Assembly (NCBI GenBank): GCA_019359215.1
Contig: JAHHHS010000084.1
Span: forward strand, 1 to 32,200
DNA: 32,200 nt
From: Nostoc indistinguendum CM1-VF10
Lineage (GTDB): Bacteria; Cyanobacteriota; Cyanobacteriia; Cyanobacteriales; Nostocaceae
Direction: 5' to 3'
In this document: positions 7,102 to 14,477 of the stretch, one piece after another
Position numbering within the stretch: the first letter of the stretch is position 1
Layout of the letters: every line of letters starts with the position of its first letter
Made by a program: the position numbers and the translations under genes
Notes under the pieces: generated by a model
Told to the model about the DNA's origin: nothing
Databases searched by the model: none
The model's input: only the letters and a program-made list of their open reading frames with translations

Positions 7102-10100
7102 TCAAGCAGGTGTATTGGATGATTGTAACTTAATCCCCAAAACTTGAGTGTAAGCTCCTCGTGCTTGAGTAACACCAATTGTGCGTTCGGCTGATTCTAT
7201 CATCGGACGACGCAAACTAACAACTATAAATTGCGCTTGTTGTGACTGTTGTTTAATCATTCTAGCTAATCGTTCTACGTTTGCCCCATCTAAGAACATA
7301 TCGACTTCGTCAAAGGCGTAAAAGGGCGATGGGCGGTAGCGTTGGAGAGCAAAAATAAAGCTTAAGGCTGTAAGCGATTTTTCTCCCCCAGACATGGAAG
7401 CTAGGCGCTGTACAGGTTTACCTTTGGGGTGCGCGACTAAATTCAGTCCACTGCTAAAGGGATCTTCAGGATTTTCGAGTTGTAAATAGCCGTCGCCGTC
7501 TGAGAGAATGGCAAAAATTGATTGAAAGTTTTCGTTAACAGCATCGAATGCTTCTTTAAAAGCAAGTTGTCGCAATGTGGTAAAGTTTTCAATCCGCAAA
7601 AGTAATTCAGTGCGTTCCCCTTCTAGTGTTTCTAATTTTTGCGTGAGTTCTTGGAGGCGGTTTTGGGTACGTTCGTATTCTTCCAAAGCCAGCATATTCA
7701 CAGGTTCCATTGCCTGTAAGCGTTTGGTAAGCGATCGCAATTCTTTCTGCAATTCTTCCAAATCTACTTTATCTGGAACTTCTGGTAAGGGATTTGGTAA
7801 TTCTGCTCCTACATCCCGCAACTGGCTTTGCAGTGCAATTAGTTCCTCCCGCCGCTTCTCTTGGGTTTCTTTGAGTTTTTCGATTTCCCATTGCAATTGT
7901 TGTTGGCGCAAAAGATGCGATCGCACTTCTTGTTCTGTAGCGTCGCGTTTTTGCTTCTCTTCTCCCAAATTCTGTTCCATTTGACTCAGCGTTGCGCGGG
8001 TTTCGGCAATTAAAGCGCTGAGTTCTAAGTGTTGAGTAGTGAGGGAAGTTAGTTGATTTTTTCGTGCCTCTTGCTCACGATGATATTGGGAAATTCGCTC
8101 CTCCCCTTCTTGGATTTTTTCTTGCAATCGTTGTTGCTGACTTTCCAAATTTTTTAATCTTTGTTCAGCTTCGCGTAACGCTGTCTCCCGTTGTTGCAAT
8201 TGTTGCTCTTGAATTTTAATTGTCGCTTGGATTTGTTGCCATTCACTTGGAGTTTGGGAAGCTTCCAACTCTGCTAAAGCGTGTCGCAATTGTTGCAACT
8301 GATTTTCTTGCCCCGGTAATTCTTGCTCTAAAATTTCCAATCGGGATTGAGCAGTGGCTAACTTTTCGCTATTTTGTGTGAGTTGCGATCGCGTCCCCTC
8401 TAATTGTGTTGTTAAATTTTTAATGTCTTTCTGCAATTGTTCCAATTGCAACTGCTGTTCGCGCCGCGCCTGACGCGCTTCTGCTAGTTCCTGCGTCAGT
8501 TTTTTGGCTCTAGCTGACAAAGTTACGATCGCTTCTGTACAACGTTCTAAAACTCGCTCAATATCCACCAAGCGAGTTCTTAAAGCGATCGCTTCATCAG
8601 ATTCCGCTGCTTCTGTATTGCCAAACCGCAACGCCGAACGCTGGCTGTTACTACCACCAGTCATTGCACCACTGGTTTCCAGAAGTTCCCCGTCTAAGGT
8701 GACGATGCGATATAATCCTAAATTTTTCCGCGCCGCCTCAAGGTTGGCAAATACTACGGTGTTACCAAAAACATAGCTAAATACATCTTTGTAACGGCGA
8801 TCGCAATCGACTAAGTTAACAGCATAGTTAACGAAGCCATTAGCAAAACGCAGCGTTGCATCTTGAGTAAATTTGGGAGCGTGAATTTTATTCAGGGGTA
8901 AAAAAGTCGCCCTCCCTGCACGCTTCTGTTTGAGCAATTCAATTCCTGCTGCGGCGATGCTGTCATCTTCTACCACAATATGTCCCAAGCGTCCACCGGC
9001 AGCCATTTCTAAAGCTAGCTGATGACGGGCTTCCACCTTTGCTAACTGCACAACTAAGCCACAAAGTCCAGGCATTCCCGATTGTAAAATGACTTTACTG
9101 GCTTGGGTTCCTTGGACTTCCTGCTGTGCTTGCGTTTGCGCCTCTATTTTATCCAATTGGCGTTGTTTTTCGCGTTGTTCAGAAAGTAACCGCTTTTGGG
9201 TTTCCTGTTGGATTTGTAATTCTTGTTCTGTGGCTGAGAGATTTTGAGCTAAATTTTGGATGGGTTCGCTAGAGGCGTTAAATTCGGTTTCAACTCGACT
9301 ACACTCGGCTTGTTTTTGGGCTAATAGCGGTTCATCGCGTTCAATTAACTGGGTTTGCTCCTGAATAAGTTGCTGTAACTGATTATTCCGTTCTGTGAGT
9401 TGCGCTTGTTCGGTGCGTTGCGGTTCTAGAGTTTGCAGCAAAGTTTCAATTTGACGGTTGAATGCCGTTTGTTGCTGCACCCACGCTTCCGAAGCCGAGG
9501 CGATTTCTGCTGCTGCTTCGCGGGAGGTTTGTAGCGCTTGCTGCGTCTCATCTCTTTGCTGCTGACAGTAGACAATAGATTGTCTCTCTACAACTTGTGT
9601 TTGGGCAATTTCTTCAAGGGAATGACTGTGTTTTTGAATTTCTTGCTGAGTTTGAGCGAGACGCTTGGCAGTTTCTTGAGAAGCCGTTTCTAATTCGGTT
9701 AGCTGACGCTGGAGTTGTTTACGTTCTGCTTCTTGAGTGGCGAGGGTAGATTGTACCGCCAAAAGTTCCTCTTCTCCCAATGCTTTGACATGGGCATTGA
9801 GTTGTTCAAGTTCAGCAGTTTTTTGGACGATTTGGGAATTTAGATTTGTGAGTTGGGTAGTGAGTTCACTAGAATTGCGATCGCCTGTTTGAATTTCGTT
9901 AACTAACTTTTCTTGTTGTGCTTGTAGCGATCGCCATGATAAAACAGCTTCCCAGGATTGTTTCGCCAGAAATTCCGTGCGGAGTTTTTGATATTTCTCT
10001 GCTTTAGCGCGATCTTGGGAAAGGCGATCGCGCTGTGCAGTTAATTCTGTCTCGATAATCCGACAGCTATCTTCCTTTTCCTTTACCTCATCTAAAGTTG

Positions 10101-10764
10101 ATTTGGCTTGGATGATTTTGCGATCATACGCCGCTACCCCAGCCAATTCATCAATAATTTCCCGCCGTTCCCGCGCATTCATCGAGATAATGCTGGTAAC
10201 ATCCCCTTGTAGCACGACGTTGTAGCCTTCAGGATAAACCCGCAGGTTACTTAGTTCCTCATGCAACTCCGTCAGCGTGCAAGGTACACCATTGATATAG
10301 TAATTCGACGTGTAACTCCCTTGGTGAGTGACTCGCAGCCTTCTAGTAACACTCCACTCTCCCGATTTTGGATTTTGGATTTTGGATTTTGGATTTTCTT
10401 CCCCTGCTTCCCCTGCCTCCCCTGCTTCCCCTACCTCCCCTGCCTCCTCTGCTTCCTCAGTCTGCGCCTGTGCAGCTTTCGGTGGTAAATCTTCCCCCGA
10501 CAAATCAAAGGTGACTGTGACGCTAGCTTCAATAGAAGCGCGTCCTTTAGACGTTTGGGTGTTATTTACTAAATCTGGCAAGCGATCGGCTCGCATTCCC
10601 TTAGAACTGGAGAGTCCGAGGCAAAATAACAGTGCATCTAGAATATTAGATTTACCCGAACCATTTGGCCCAGATATGACAGTACACCCCGGTAGCAAAG
10701 GGACTGAGGTAGTGCCACCGAAGGATTTGAAGTTCGTAAGTTCCACGCGCTTGATATGAACCAT
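7102..10764 (-). CDS. smc: Chromosome segregation/condensation ATPase SMC
   Basis: 1220 residues from ATG 10764. SMC dimers, with ScpA/ScpB, extrude DNA loops and compact the nucleoid. Seen in order: N-terminal ATPase lobe with Walker A GPNGSGKS (32-39), a long coiled coil, a globular hinge (about residues 545-700, with GGRLGHIVVED and SGAMTGGSNSQRSALRFG), the returning coiled coil, then the C-terminal lobe with the signature MSGGEKS (from 1124) and Walker B YAFDEVDMFLD with Asp-Glu at 1152-1153. Length is typical. The odd part is residues ~100-136, a Glu/Ala/Gly-rich tract followed by NPKSKIQNPKSG, which is encoded by tandem DNA repeats (10364-10458) and replaces a loop of the head domain. 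The frame is intact, so the protein is probably functional. scpA and scpB are not in the window. Confidence 0.96.
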   Translation of the reverse strand: MVHIKRVELTNFKSFGGTTSVPLLPGCTVISGPNGSGKSNILDALLFCLGLSSSKGMRADRLPDLVNNTQTSKGRASIEASVTVTFDLSGEDLPPKAAQAQTEEAEEAGEVGEAGEAGEAGEENPKSKIQNPKSGEWSVTRRLRVTHQGSYTSNYYINGVPCTLTELHEELSNLRVYPEGYNVVLQGDVTSIISMNARERREIIDELAGVAAYDRKIIQAKSTLDEVKEKEDSCRIIETELTAQRDRLSQDRAKAEKYQKLRTEFLAKQSWEAVLSWRSLQAQQEKLVNEIQTGDRNSSELTTQLTNLNSQIVQKTAELEQLNAHVKALGEEELLAVQSTLATQEAERKQLQRQLTELETASQETAKRLAQTQQEIQKHSHSLEEIAQTQVVERQSIVYCQQQRDETQQALQTSREAAAEIASASEAWVQQQTAFNRQIETLLQTLEPQRTEQAQLTERNNQLQQLIQEQTQLIERDEPLLAQKQAECSRVETEFNASSEPIQNLAQNLSATEQELQIQQETQKRLLSEQREKQRQLDKIEAQTQAQQEVQGTQASKVILQSGMPGLCGLVVQLAKVEARHQLALEMAAGGRLGHIVVEDDSIAAAGIELLKQKRAGRATFLPLNKIHAPKFTQDATLRFANGFVNYAVNLVDCDRRYKDVFSYVFGNTVVFANLEAARKNLGLYRIVTLDGELLETSGAMTGGSNSQRSALRFGNTEAAESDEAIALRTRLVDIERVLERCTEAIVTLSARAKKLTQELAEARQARREQQLQLEQLQKDIKNLTTQLEGTRSQLTQNSEKLATAQSRLEILEQELPGQENQLQQLRHALAELEASQTPSEWQQIQATIKIQEQQLQQRETALREAEQRLKNLESQQQRLQEKIQEGEERISQYHREQEARKNQLTSLTTQHLELSALIAETRATLSQMEQNLGEEKQKRDATEQEVRSHLLRQQQLQWEIEKLKETQEKRREELIALQSQLRDVGAELPNPLPEVPDKVDLEELQKELRSLTKRLQAMEPVNMLALEEYERTQNRLQELTQKLETLEGERTELLLRIENFTTLRQLAFKEAFDAVNENFQSIFAILSDGDGYLQLENPEDPFSSGLNLVAHPKGKPVQRLASMSGGEKSLTALSFIFALQRYRPSPFYAFDEVDMFLDGANVERLARMIKQQSQQAQFIVVSLRRPMIESAERTIGVTQARGAYTQVLGIKLQSSNTPA
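10364..10397. repeat. Heptamer tandem repeat (GATTTTG, 4.9 copies) inside smc
   Basis: Four exact copies of GATTTTG plus six bases of a fifth. On the smc strand this reads CCAAAAT units and is translated as NPKSKIQNPKS. The same 7-mer is a common intergenic short tandem repeat in Nostoc-type genomes, and here it has been captured in frame. Confidence 0.9.
10398..10458. repeat. Imperfect 9-bp tandem repeat inside smc
   Basis: CTTCCCCTG / CCTCCCCTG-type 9-mers alternate for about 61 bases directly beside the GATTTTG array. On the smc strand they encode an EAGEVGEAGEAGEAGEE tract. Because the unit length is a multiple of three, copy-number change would keep the reading frame. Confidence 0.85.
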
Positions 10765-10856
10765 AGGCGCTGGTTAACTGGGCTAATGAAGAACAAGTGT
10801 ATCAACTAATTAAAAATTCGCAAGAGGGTAGGGGAAAATTAGGGATTATTGTAGAC

Positions 10857-10992
10857 GTGTAGCGGCTTGCCGCAGGCTACCGCAGAGAAGGTAGGAGAAT
10901 TATCGTTCAGAGAAGACACAATAGAGTTAGCACAAGCACGAGATTTCATTACAGGCGCTCAAAAGCAACTAGATCAAATCATTCGCGCCTAA
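10857..10992 (+). pseudogene. Possible C-terminal gene remnant
   Basis: An open frame without a start codon runs through a small palindromic repeat and then reads like protein (FREDTIELAQARDFITGAQK, then QLDQIIRA) to a TAA at 10990-10992. The protein-like composition of the last ~30 codons suggests the tail of a lost gene. The family is not recognised and the evidence is thin. Confidence 0.25.
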
Positions 10993-11024
10993 ATTCTATA
11001 AACCACTCTTTATGATCGTTAAGT

Positions 11025-11066
11025 GTTAACTGTTGACGGTTAACCGTTATCAGTCATCAGTCATCA
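11025..11066. repeat. Six degenerate tandem heptamers
   Basis: GTTAACT, GTTGACG, GTTAACC, GTTATCA, GTCATCA, GTCATCA in an unbroken row. It belongs to the 7-base short tandem repeat class seen at several other places in this window. Confidence 0.8.
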
Positions 11067-11133
11067 GCCTTCATGTAAATGTTCAAGTTAAATGCGTAAC
11101 AGCTTACTAATGAACTCACGCTTATTTAGGCAA

Positions 11134-11168
11134 AAAAACAGGGCTTACACAAATGTAAGTCCCTGTTT
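11134..11168 (-). terminator. Rho-independent terminator of the BON lipoprotein gene
   Basis: A long hairpin (AACAGGG-C-TTACA, loop CAAA, TGTAA-G-TCCCTGTT, nearly perfect) lies 40 bases after the stop of the BON gene. On the minus strand it is followed directly by a run of seven T. This is a strong intrinsic terminator for leftward transcription. Confidence 0.85.
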
Positions 11169-11209
11169 AGCTTTTATACCGATGTTAACTGATAACTTCA
11201 GTTATTCTT

Positions 11210-11665
11210 TTATGGCTTCATAGCTTCAACTTTTGCTTCCACCTTTACCGTTTTCACACCTTGAACTTCTTTAACCAAGGTTTCAGCTTTCTGGAGTTCT
11301 TCAGCAGAAGTTGCTGTGCCTTTGAGGATAATTTCATCCTCTTTGTTTTCAACTACTAACTTATTATCTGGTAAGCCTTTGCTCAATTTTTCGCTAACTT
11401 CAGTTTTTAAGTCACTCTTAGCTTTTGTTGTTGCCGTTTTTTCAGAATCGGTTTTAACTTTAATATTTGTGCTAGCTGCTAAAGGAGTTATTTCTTTTCC
11501 TGGAATTTTAGCAGTTTGATTTATCTGAGAAGCTGGTTTTGCTAGTACTTGAGCGGCTTCATTTGTAGTGCTAGGAGTTTCGGAACCAGTTTTAGGAGCC
11601 TCTTGACAGCCAAAAGCACCAACTACCAAAATGCTGCTAACTAGTAATGGAATTAGGTTTTTCAT
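11210..11665 (-). CDS. BON-domain lipoprotein
   Basis: 151 residues from ATG 11665, preceded by a good ribosome site (GGAG, eight bases before). The first 20 residues are a lipoprotein signal ending in the lipobox VGAFGC with Cys20. A Thr/Lys-rich linker follows, then one BON domain (about residues 75-150: VSEKLSKGLPDNKLVVEN, then EIILKGTATSAEELQKAETL and GVKTVKVEAKV). BON domains bind phospholipid or peptidoglycan and occur in OsmY-like stress proteins and secretins. The protein is expected to be anchored to a membrane facing the periplasm. It is monocistronic, with its own terminator. Function beyond envelope maintenance cannot be read from the sequence. Confidence 0.85.
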   Translation of the reverse strand: MKNLIPLLVSSILVVGAFGCQEAPKTGSETPSTTNEAAQVLAKPASQINQTAKIPGKEITPLAASTNIKVKTDSEKTATTKAKSDLKTEVSEKLSKGLPDNKLVVENKEDEIILKGTATSAEELQKAETLVKEVQGVKTVKVEAKVEAMKP

Positions 11666-12135
11666 TATCTTCTCCGAATTGAGTATTTGAAGCGATTAAT
11701 TGAAGTGTGTGTCATGGTGAGGAGCAAGATGTTAAAAATCAATTAAATGTGAAGTAGCAAAAGTGCCCAAGCAATCGCTCAGGTTACTAACTAAAAATTG
11801 AAACTTAGACGGTTTCTTGAAGCTAAGGTTTTGCTGCCAGTTTTAAGAAATGCCAATTCAATTTTCCTGACGGCTGCTAACTAGGATGGCTCTGCATACA
11901 GCCTGTAGCTCTCTATGATGTAGATGCCCAGTAGCTCTTTCAATGGTAGACTATGCCATCCCACAGTGGTGACTCGATGTTATCAAATTTAAGTCAGTTT
12001 GGCGATGTTTACGCCTACCCAACTCAAAACTTCAGCATTTTGGAAATTACTATGGCAGCAAAATTACCAACAAAATGTTACTTTAGAAAACTATGGCTTT
12101 CTTACAATGCCCTAAATATCAGGAAATATTAGCCA
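11666..12135. other. Divergent intergenic region with a possible structured element
   Basis: About 470 bases between the BON gene and the exonuclease gene, presumably holding both promoters. GGATGGC (11884-11890) and GCCATCC (11955-11961) could close a ~78-base structure that also contains GTAGCTCT twice. A 51-codon ORF (11977-12132) just before the exonuclease start has no coding features I would trust. Confidence 0.4.
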
Positions 12136-13056
12136 ATGCCATACCTTACTTCCGCCCGCGAAATTAGTGCCATTGTTGCTGAATATACCAACGCTAAAAC
12201 GCTGTGGATAGATACAGAAGTAGCTGACTATAAAAGTCGTAATCCTAGACTATCGCTAATTCAGGTATTAGATGATCCCAAAGATATGAGTGGCGATCGC
12301 GTCTACCTTTTAGATGTCTTAGATCAGCCTAATATTATAGCTGAATTTATTGAAAAAATTATGATAAATCCTACTATTAAAAAAGTTTTTCACAACGCCA
12401 GTTATGATATAAAACTTCTCGGTAACAAGAAAGCTAAAAATATTACTTGTACTTTGGATCTGGCAAAAAAAATTCCCTACTATCTCTTGCCATTACCTAA
12501 TTACCAACTCAAAACCATAGCTACGGCACTTTGTAGCTTTAACAATGTCGATAAACAAGAACAAACAAGCGATTGGGGAAAACGCCCCTTAACTGAAGAA
12601 CAGATAGAGTATGCTTACTTAGATTGTATTTATCTTGCTCAAATCCACTTAAATTTGTTAGGTTTACAAGCCCAAGCCAGCCCCGAACCTGCAACGGAAG
12701 ACTTAATATTACTAAGTAATAGGTACTCACAACTTGAGCAACAATGGAAGTTGATAAATTCCGAATTTGAGCATTTGCAAGAACGGATGAAAAAAGGTAT
12801 GCAAGCTCTGAATATATCCGAAACTTCTGATCACAAGCTCATTAGTTATGAGCGTACTACAGTCAAAGCTACTTTTTCAGAATTGGCAAGGCTAGCACAA
12901 ACCCAAGATATTAATTTAGATTTTCCCATCACACTAACTCAAAAACTCCAGAAAGATTTAGGGCAAAATTTGGAGCAACTCTCCGTAGATATTGAAAAAA
13001 CTACCTCTTGGCGGCTAGCTTCCAAAACTCAAGATAGTGAGACACAGAATGAGTAA
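12136..13056 (+). CDS. Ribonuclease D-like 3'-5' exonuclease (DEDDy)
   Basis: 306 residues from ATG 12136, with AGGA 15 bases upstream as a possible weak ribosome site. The DEDDy exonuclease motifs are visible: WIDTE (Asp26, Glu28), FHNASYD (Asp91) and YAYLD (Tyr159, Asp163). Such enzymes trim RNA 3' ends with two metal ions; RNase D acts in tRNA 3' maturation. Unlike E. coli RNase D (about 375 residues) there is no HRDC domain. The C-terminal ~110 residues form a helical extension instead (LEQQWKLINSEFEHLQERM, a probable coiled coil). Cytoplasmic. It stands alone on the plus strand. The exonuclease fold is certain enough; the exact RNA substrate is not. Confidence 0.88.
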   Translation: MPYLTSAREISAIVAEYTNAKTLWIDTEVADYKSRNPRLSLIQVLDDPKDMSGDRVYLLDVLDQPNIIAEFIEKIMINPTIKKVFHNASYDIKLLGNKKAKNITCTLDLAKKIPYYLLPLPNYQLKTIATALCSFNNVDKQEQTSDWGKRPLTEEQIEYAYLDCIYLAQIHLNLLGLQAQASPEPATEDLILLSNRYSQLEQQWKLINSEFEHLQERMKKGMQALNISETSDHKLISYERTTVKATFSELARLAQTQDINLDFPITLTQKLQKDLGQNLEQLSVDIEKTTSWRLASKTQDSETQNE

Positions 13057-13548
13057 ACTGTTTACATAGTTACAAATACCAAAATTTATATAGCAATTCT
13101 ATTTGAATTATCAAAATTATCCTAGACGCGCTGCGTAAGAGGATGTTTGAAAAGTCCTCATCTTGGTAGCAAAACGTTTTAGATCCCCCTAAATCCCCCT
13201 TAAAAAGGGGGACTCTGATTCCGGTTCCCCCCTTTTTAAGGGGGGTTAGGGGGGATCAATAAGTGCCTAAAATCACAGCCAACCACTTTTCAAACAACCT
13301 CTAAAGCCTTCCTTTCTCTACGAGAGGCTGCGCCAATGGTGACGCTAACGTGAACAAGAGGCTTGTCTGCGATACGCTGTGCGAACGCCCCTATATATAA
13401 CTATTAAATAAAGCTATTGAATATCAGGTAAATTCGTCAATTAATTTTACACTTATATTAAAAGTTAGAAGAATTATTGAGTTAAAGAATTAAAATTTAC
13501 AGCTTGGTACTAATTTCATTCAGGCGTTGTGGCAGTTTATATTAACTT
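13057..13548. other. Intergenic stretch dominated by repeats
   Basis: About 490 bases between the exonuclease and TPR genes. It holds a 165-bp MITE-like element (13138-13302) and, directly after it, small dispersed repeats (TTCTCTACGAGAGGCTGCGCC at about 13313, and CTGCGATACGCTGTGCGAACG at about 13368). The last 130 bases are AT-rich and presumably hold the TPR gene promoter. No gene is seen. Confidence 0.6.
13138..13302. mobile_element. MITE-like element, 165 bp, with terminal and internal inverted repeats
   Basis: The ends AGAGGATGTTTGAAAAGT (13138-13155) and ACTTTTCAAACAACCTCT (13285-13302) are inverted copies with one mismatch. Inside, 13182-13257 is a second large inverted repeat beginning GATCCCCCTAAA and ending TTAGGGGGGATC. 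Each of its arms also folds alone: CCCCCTT-AAA-AAGGGGG at 13195-13211 and CCCCCCTT-TTT-AAGGGGGG at 13227-13245. There is no coding capacity and no clear target duplication. The architecture fits a non-autonomous transposable element mobilised in trans. Confidence 0.7.
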
Positions 13549-14391
13549 ATGAGACGGCGTTTATTTAGGCAAAAGGGAACAAGGGTAAATACTTTATTTA
13601 CCATAGCTATTTTTACTACATTGAGTGCAATTAGCAGTGTTTCTTGCAGTAAAAATGATAATGTTTTGGTAACAGAAATAAAAGTCACTCCACCTAGCCG
13701 TCGTTCAGCTACAGCTTCTATTGGTGGGGAATTTTATCTTCAGGGAAAGAATCAGCATTTAAACGGTGATTTGCAAGCTGCGATCGCTTCTTATGATAAG
13801 GCAATTGAGCAAAACTCTCAATATGGCGCTGCCTACAACGGCCGGGGATTAGTCTACTTTGATTTGGGAGATAAGGAAAAAGCGATCGCAGATTACAATG
13901 AAGCCCTTCGCATCAACCCTGACAACGCTGAAGCCTACAACAACCGGGGAAATGCCCGCGCCTCACTAGGAAATAACAGAGAAGCAGTTAAAGATTACAG
14001 TGAAGCGATTCGCCTTAATCCTAACTATGCCGAAGCCTACAACAACCGGGGAAATGCCCACGCCACCTTGGGAGAAAAAAGAGGGGCGCTAGATGATTTT
14101 GACCAAGCAATTGTCCTCAACCCCAAATATGCGATCGCTTACAATAACCGAGGGAATGCCCGTGCTGCCAATGGAGATCGACAGGGTGCGATCGCAGATT
14201 ACAATCAAGCCATTCGCTTCAACCCTAACTTTGCTGCTGCCTATAATAACCGGGGAAATGCTCGCGCCACTAATGGAGATAAACAGGGAGCGCTTAAAGA
14301 CTTGGAACAAGCAGCAAGCATTTTTCAAACTCAGGGTAACAATGACTTATACCAACAAGTGATGAAAAACATCAAAGAACTTGGGCAATAG
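13549..14391 (+). CDS. TPR-repeat lipoprotein
   Basis: 280 residues from ATG 13549. The N-terminus is basic, then hydrophobic, and ends in a lipobox-like SSVSC (Cys33), so the protein is probably a lipoprotein. From about residue 67 to the end, six tetratricopeptide repeats of exactly 34 residues follow, most sharing AYNNRGNARA...G(D/N)(K/R)xxAIxDYNxAIRxNPN. TPR arrays are protein-binding scaffolds. The near-identity of repeats 3-6 also shows as a 102-bp tandem repeat in the DNA. No partner gene is adjacent; the symporter operon converges on it. The specific partner is unknown. Confidence 0.85.
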   Translation: MRRRLFRQKGTRVNTLFTIAIFTTLSAISSVSCSKNDNVLVTEIKVTPPSRRSATASIGGEFYLQGKNQHLNGDLQAAIASYDKAIEQNSQYGAAYNGRGLVYFDLGDKEKAIADYNEALRINPDNAEAYNNRGNARASLGNNREAVKDYSEAIRLNPNYAEAYNNRGNAHATLGEKRGALDDFDQAIVLNPKYAIAYNNRGNARAANGDRQGAIADYNQAIRFNPNFAAAYNNRGNARATNGDKQGALKDLEQAASIFQTQGNNDLYQQVMKNIKELGQ

Positions 14392-14442
14392 GTAGAAGGG
14401 ATGAAGGAGCAGGGGGAGAGGGAAGAATAACTATGCCCCACA

Positions 14443-14477
14443 CCCAATGCCCAATGCCCTATTCCCTATTCCCTATT
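14443..14477. repeat. Five tandem heptamers covering the symporter stop codon
   Basis: CCCAATG twice, then CCCTATT three times, without gaps. The last unit overlaps the TAG stop (14473-14475, minus strand) of the symporter gene, so the array has grown up to or into the end of that gene. Confidence 0.85.

Larger units (their letters stand above)
10765..11133. other. Intergenic stretch with a possible gene remnant and repeats
   Basis: Between smc and the BON lipoprotein gene. It contains a palindromic small repeat (GCGGCTTGCCGCAGGCTACCGC, from about 10862), a plus-strand open stretch ending at 10992, and a heptamer array at 11025-11066. No complete gene is seen. Confidence 0.5.

Noticed and set aside
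11977..12132. 51-codon ORF ending just before the exonuclease start
   Set aside because: No ribosome site, no family resemblance, and composition like surrounding non-coding DNA. A leader peptide cannot be excluded.
13182..13257. Large inverted repeat as an intrinsic terminator of the exonuclease gene
   Set aside because: It lies within a larger element with its own inverted ends and is not followed by a T-run, so a MITE-like element explains it better.
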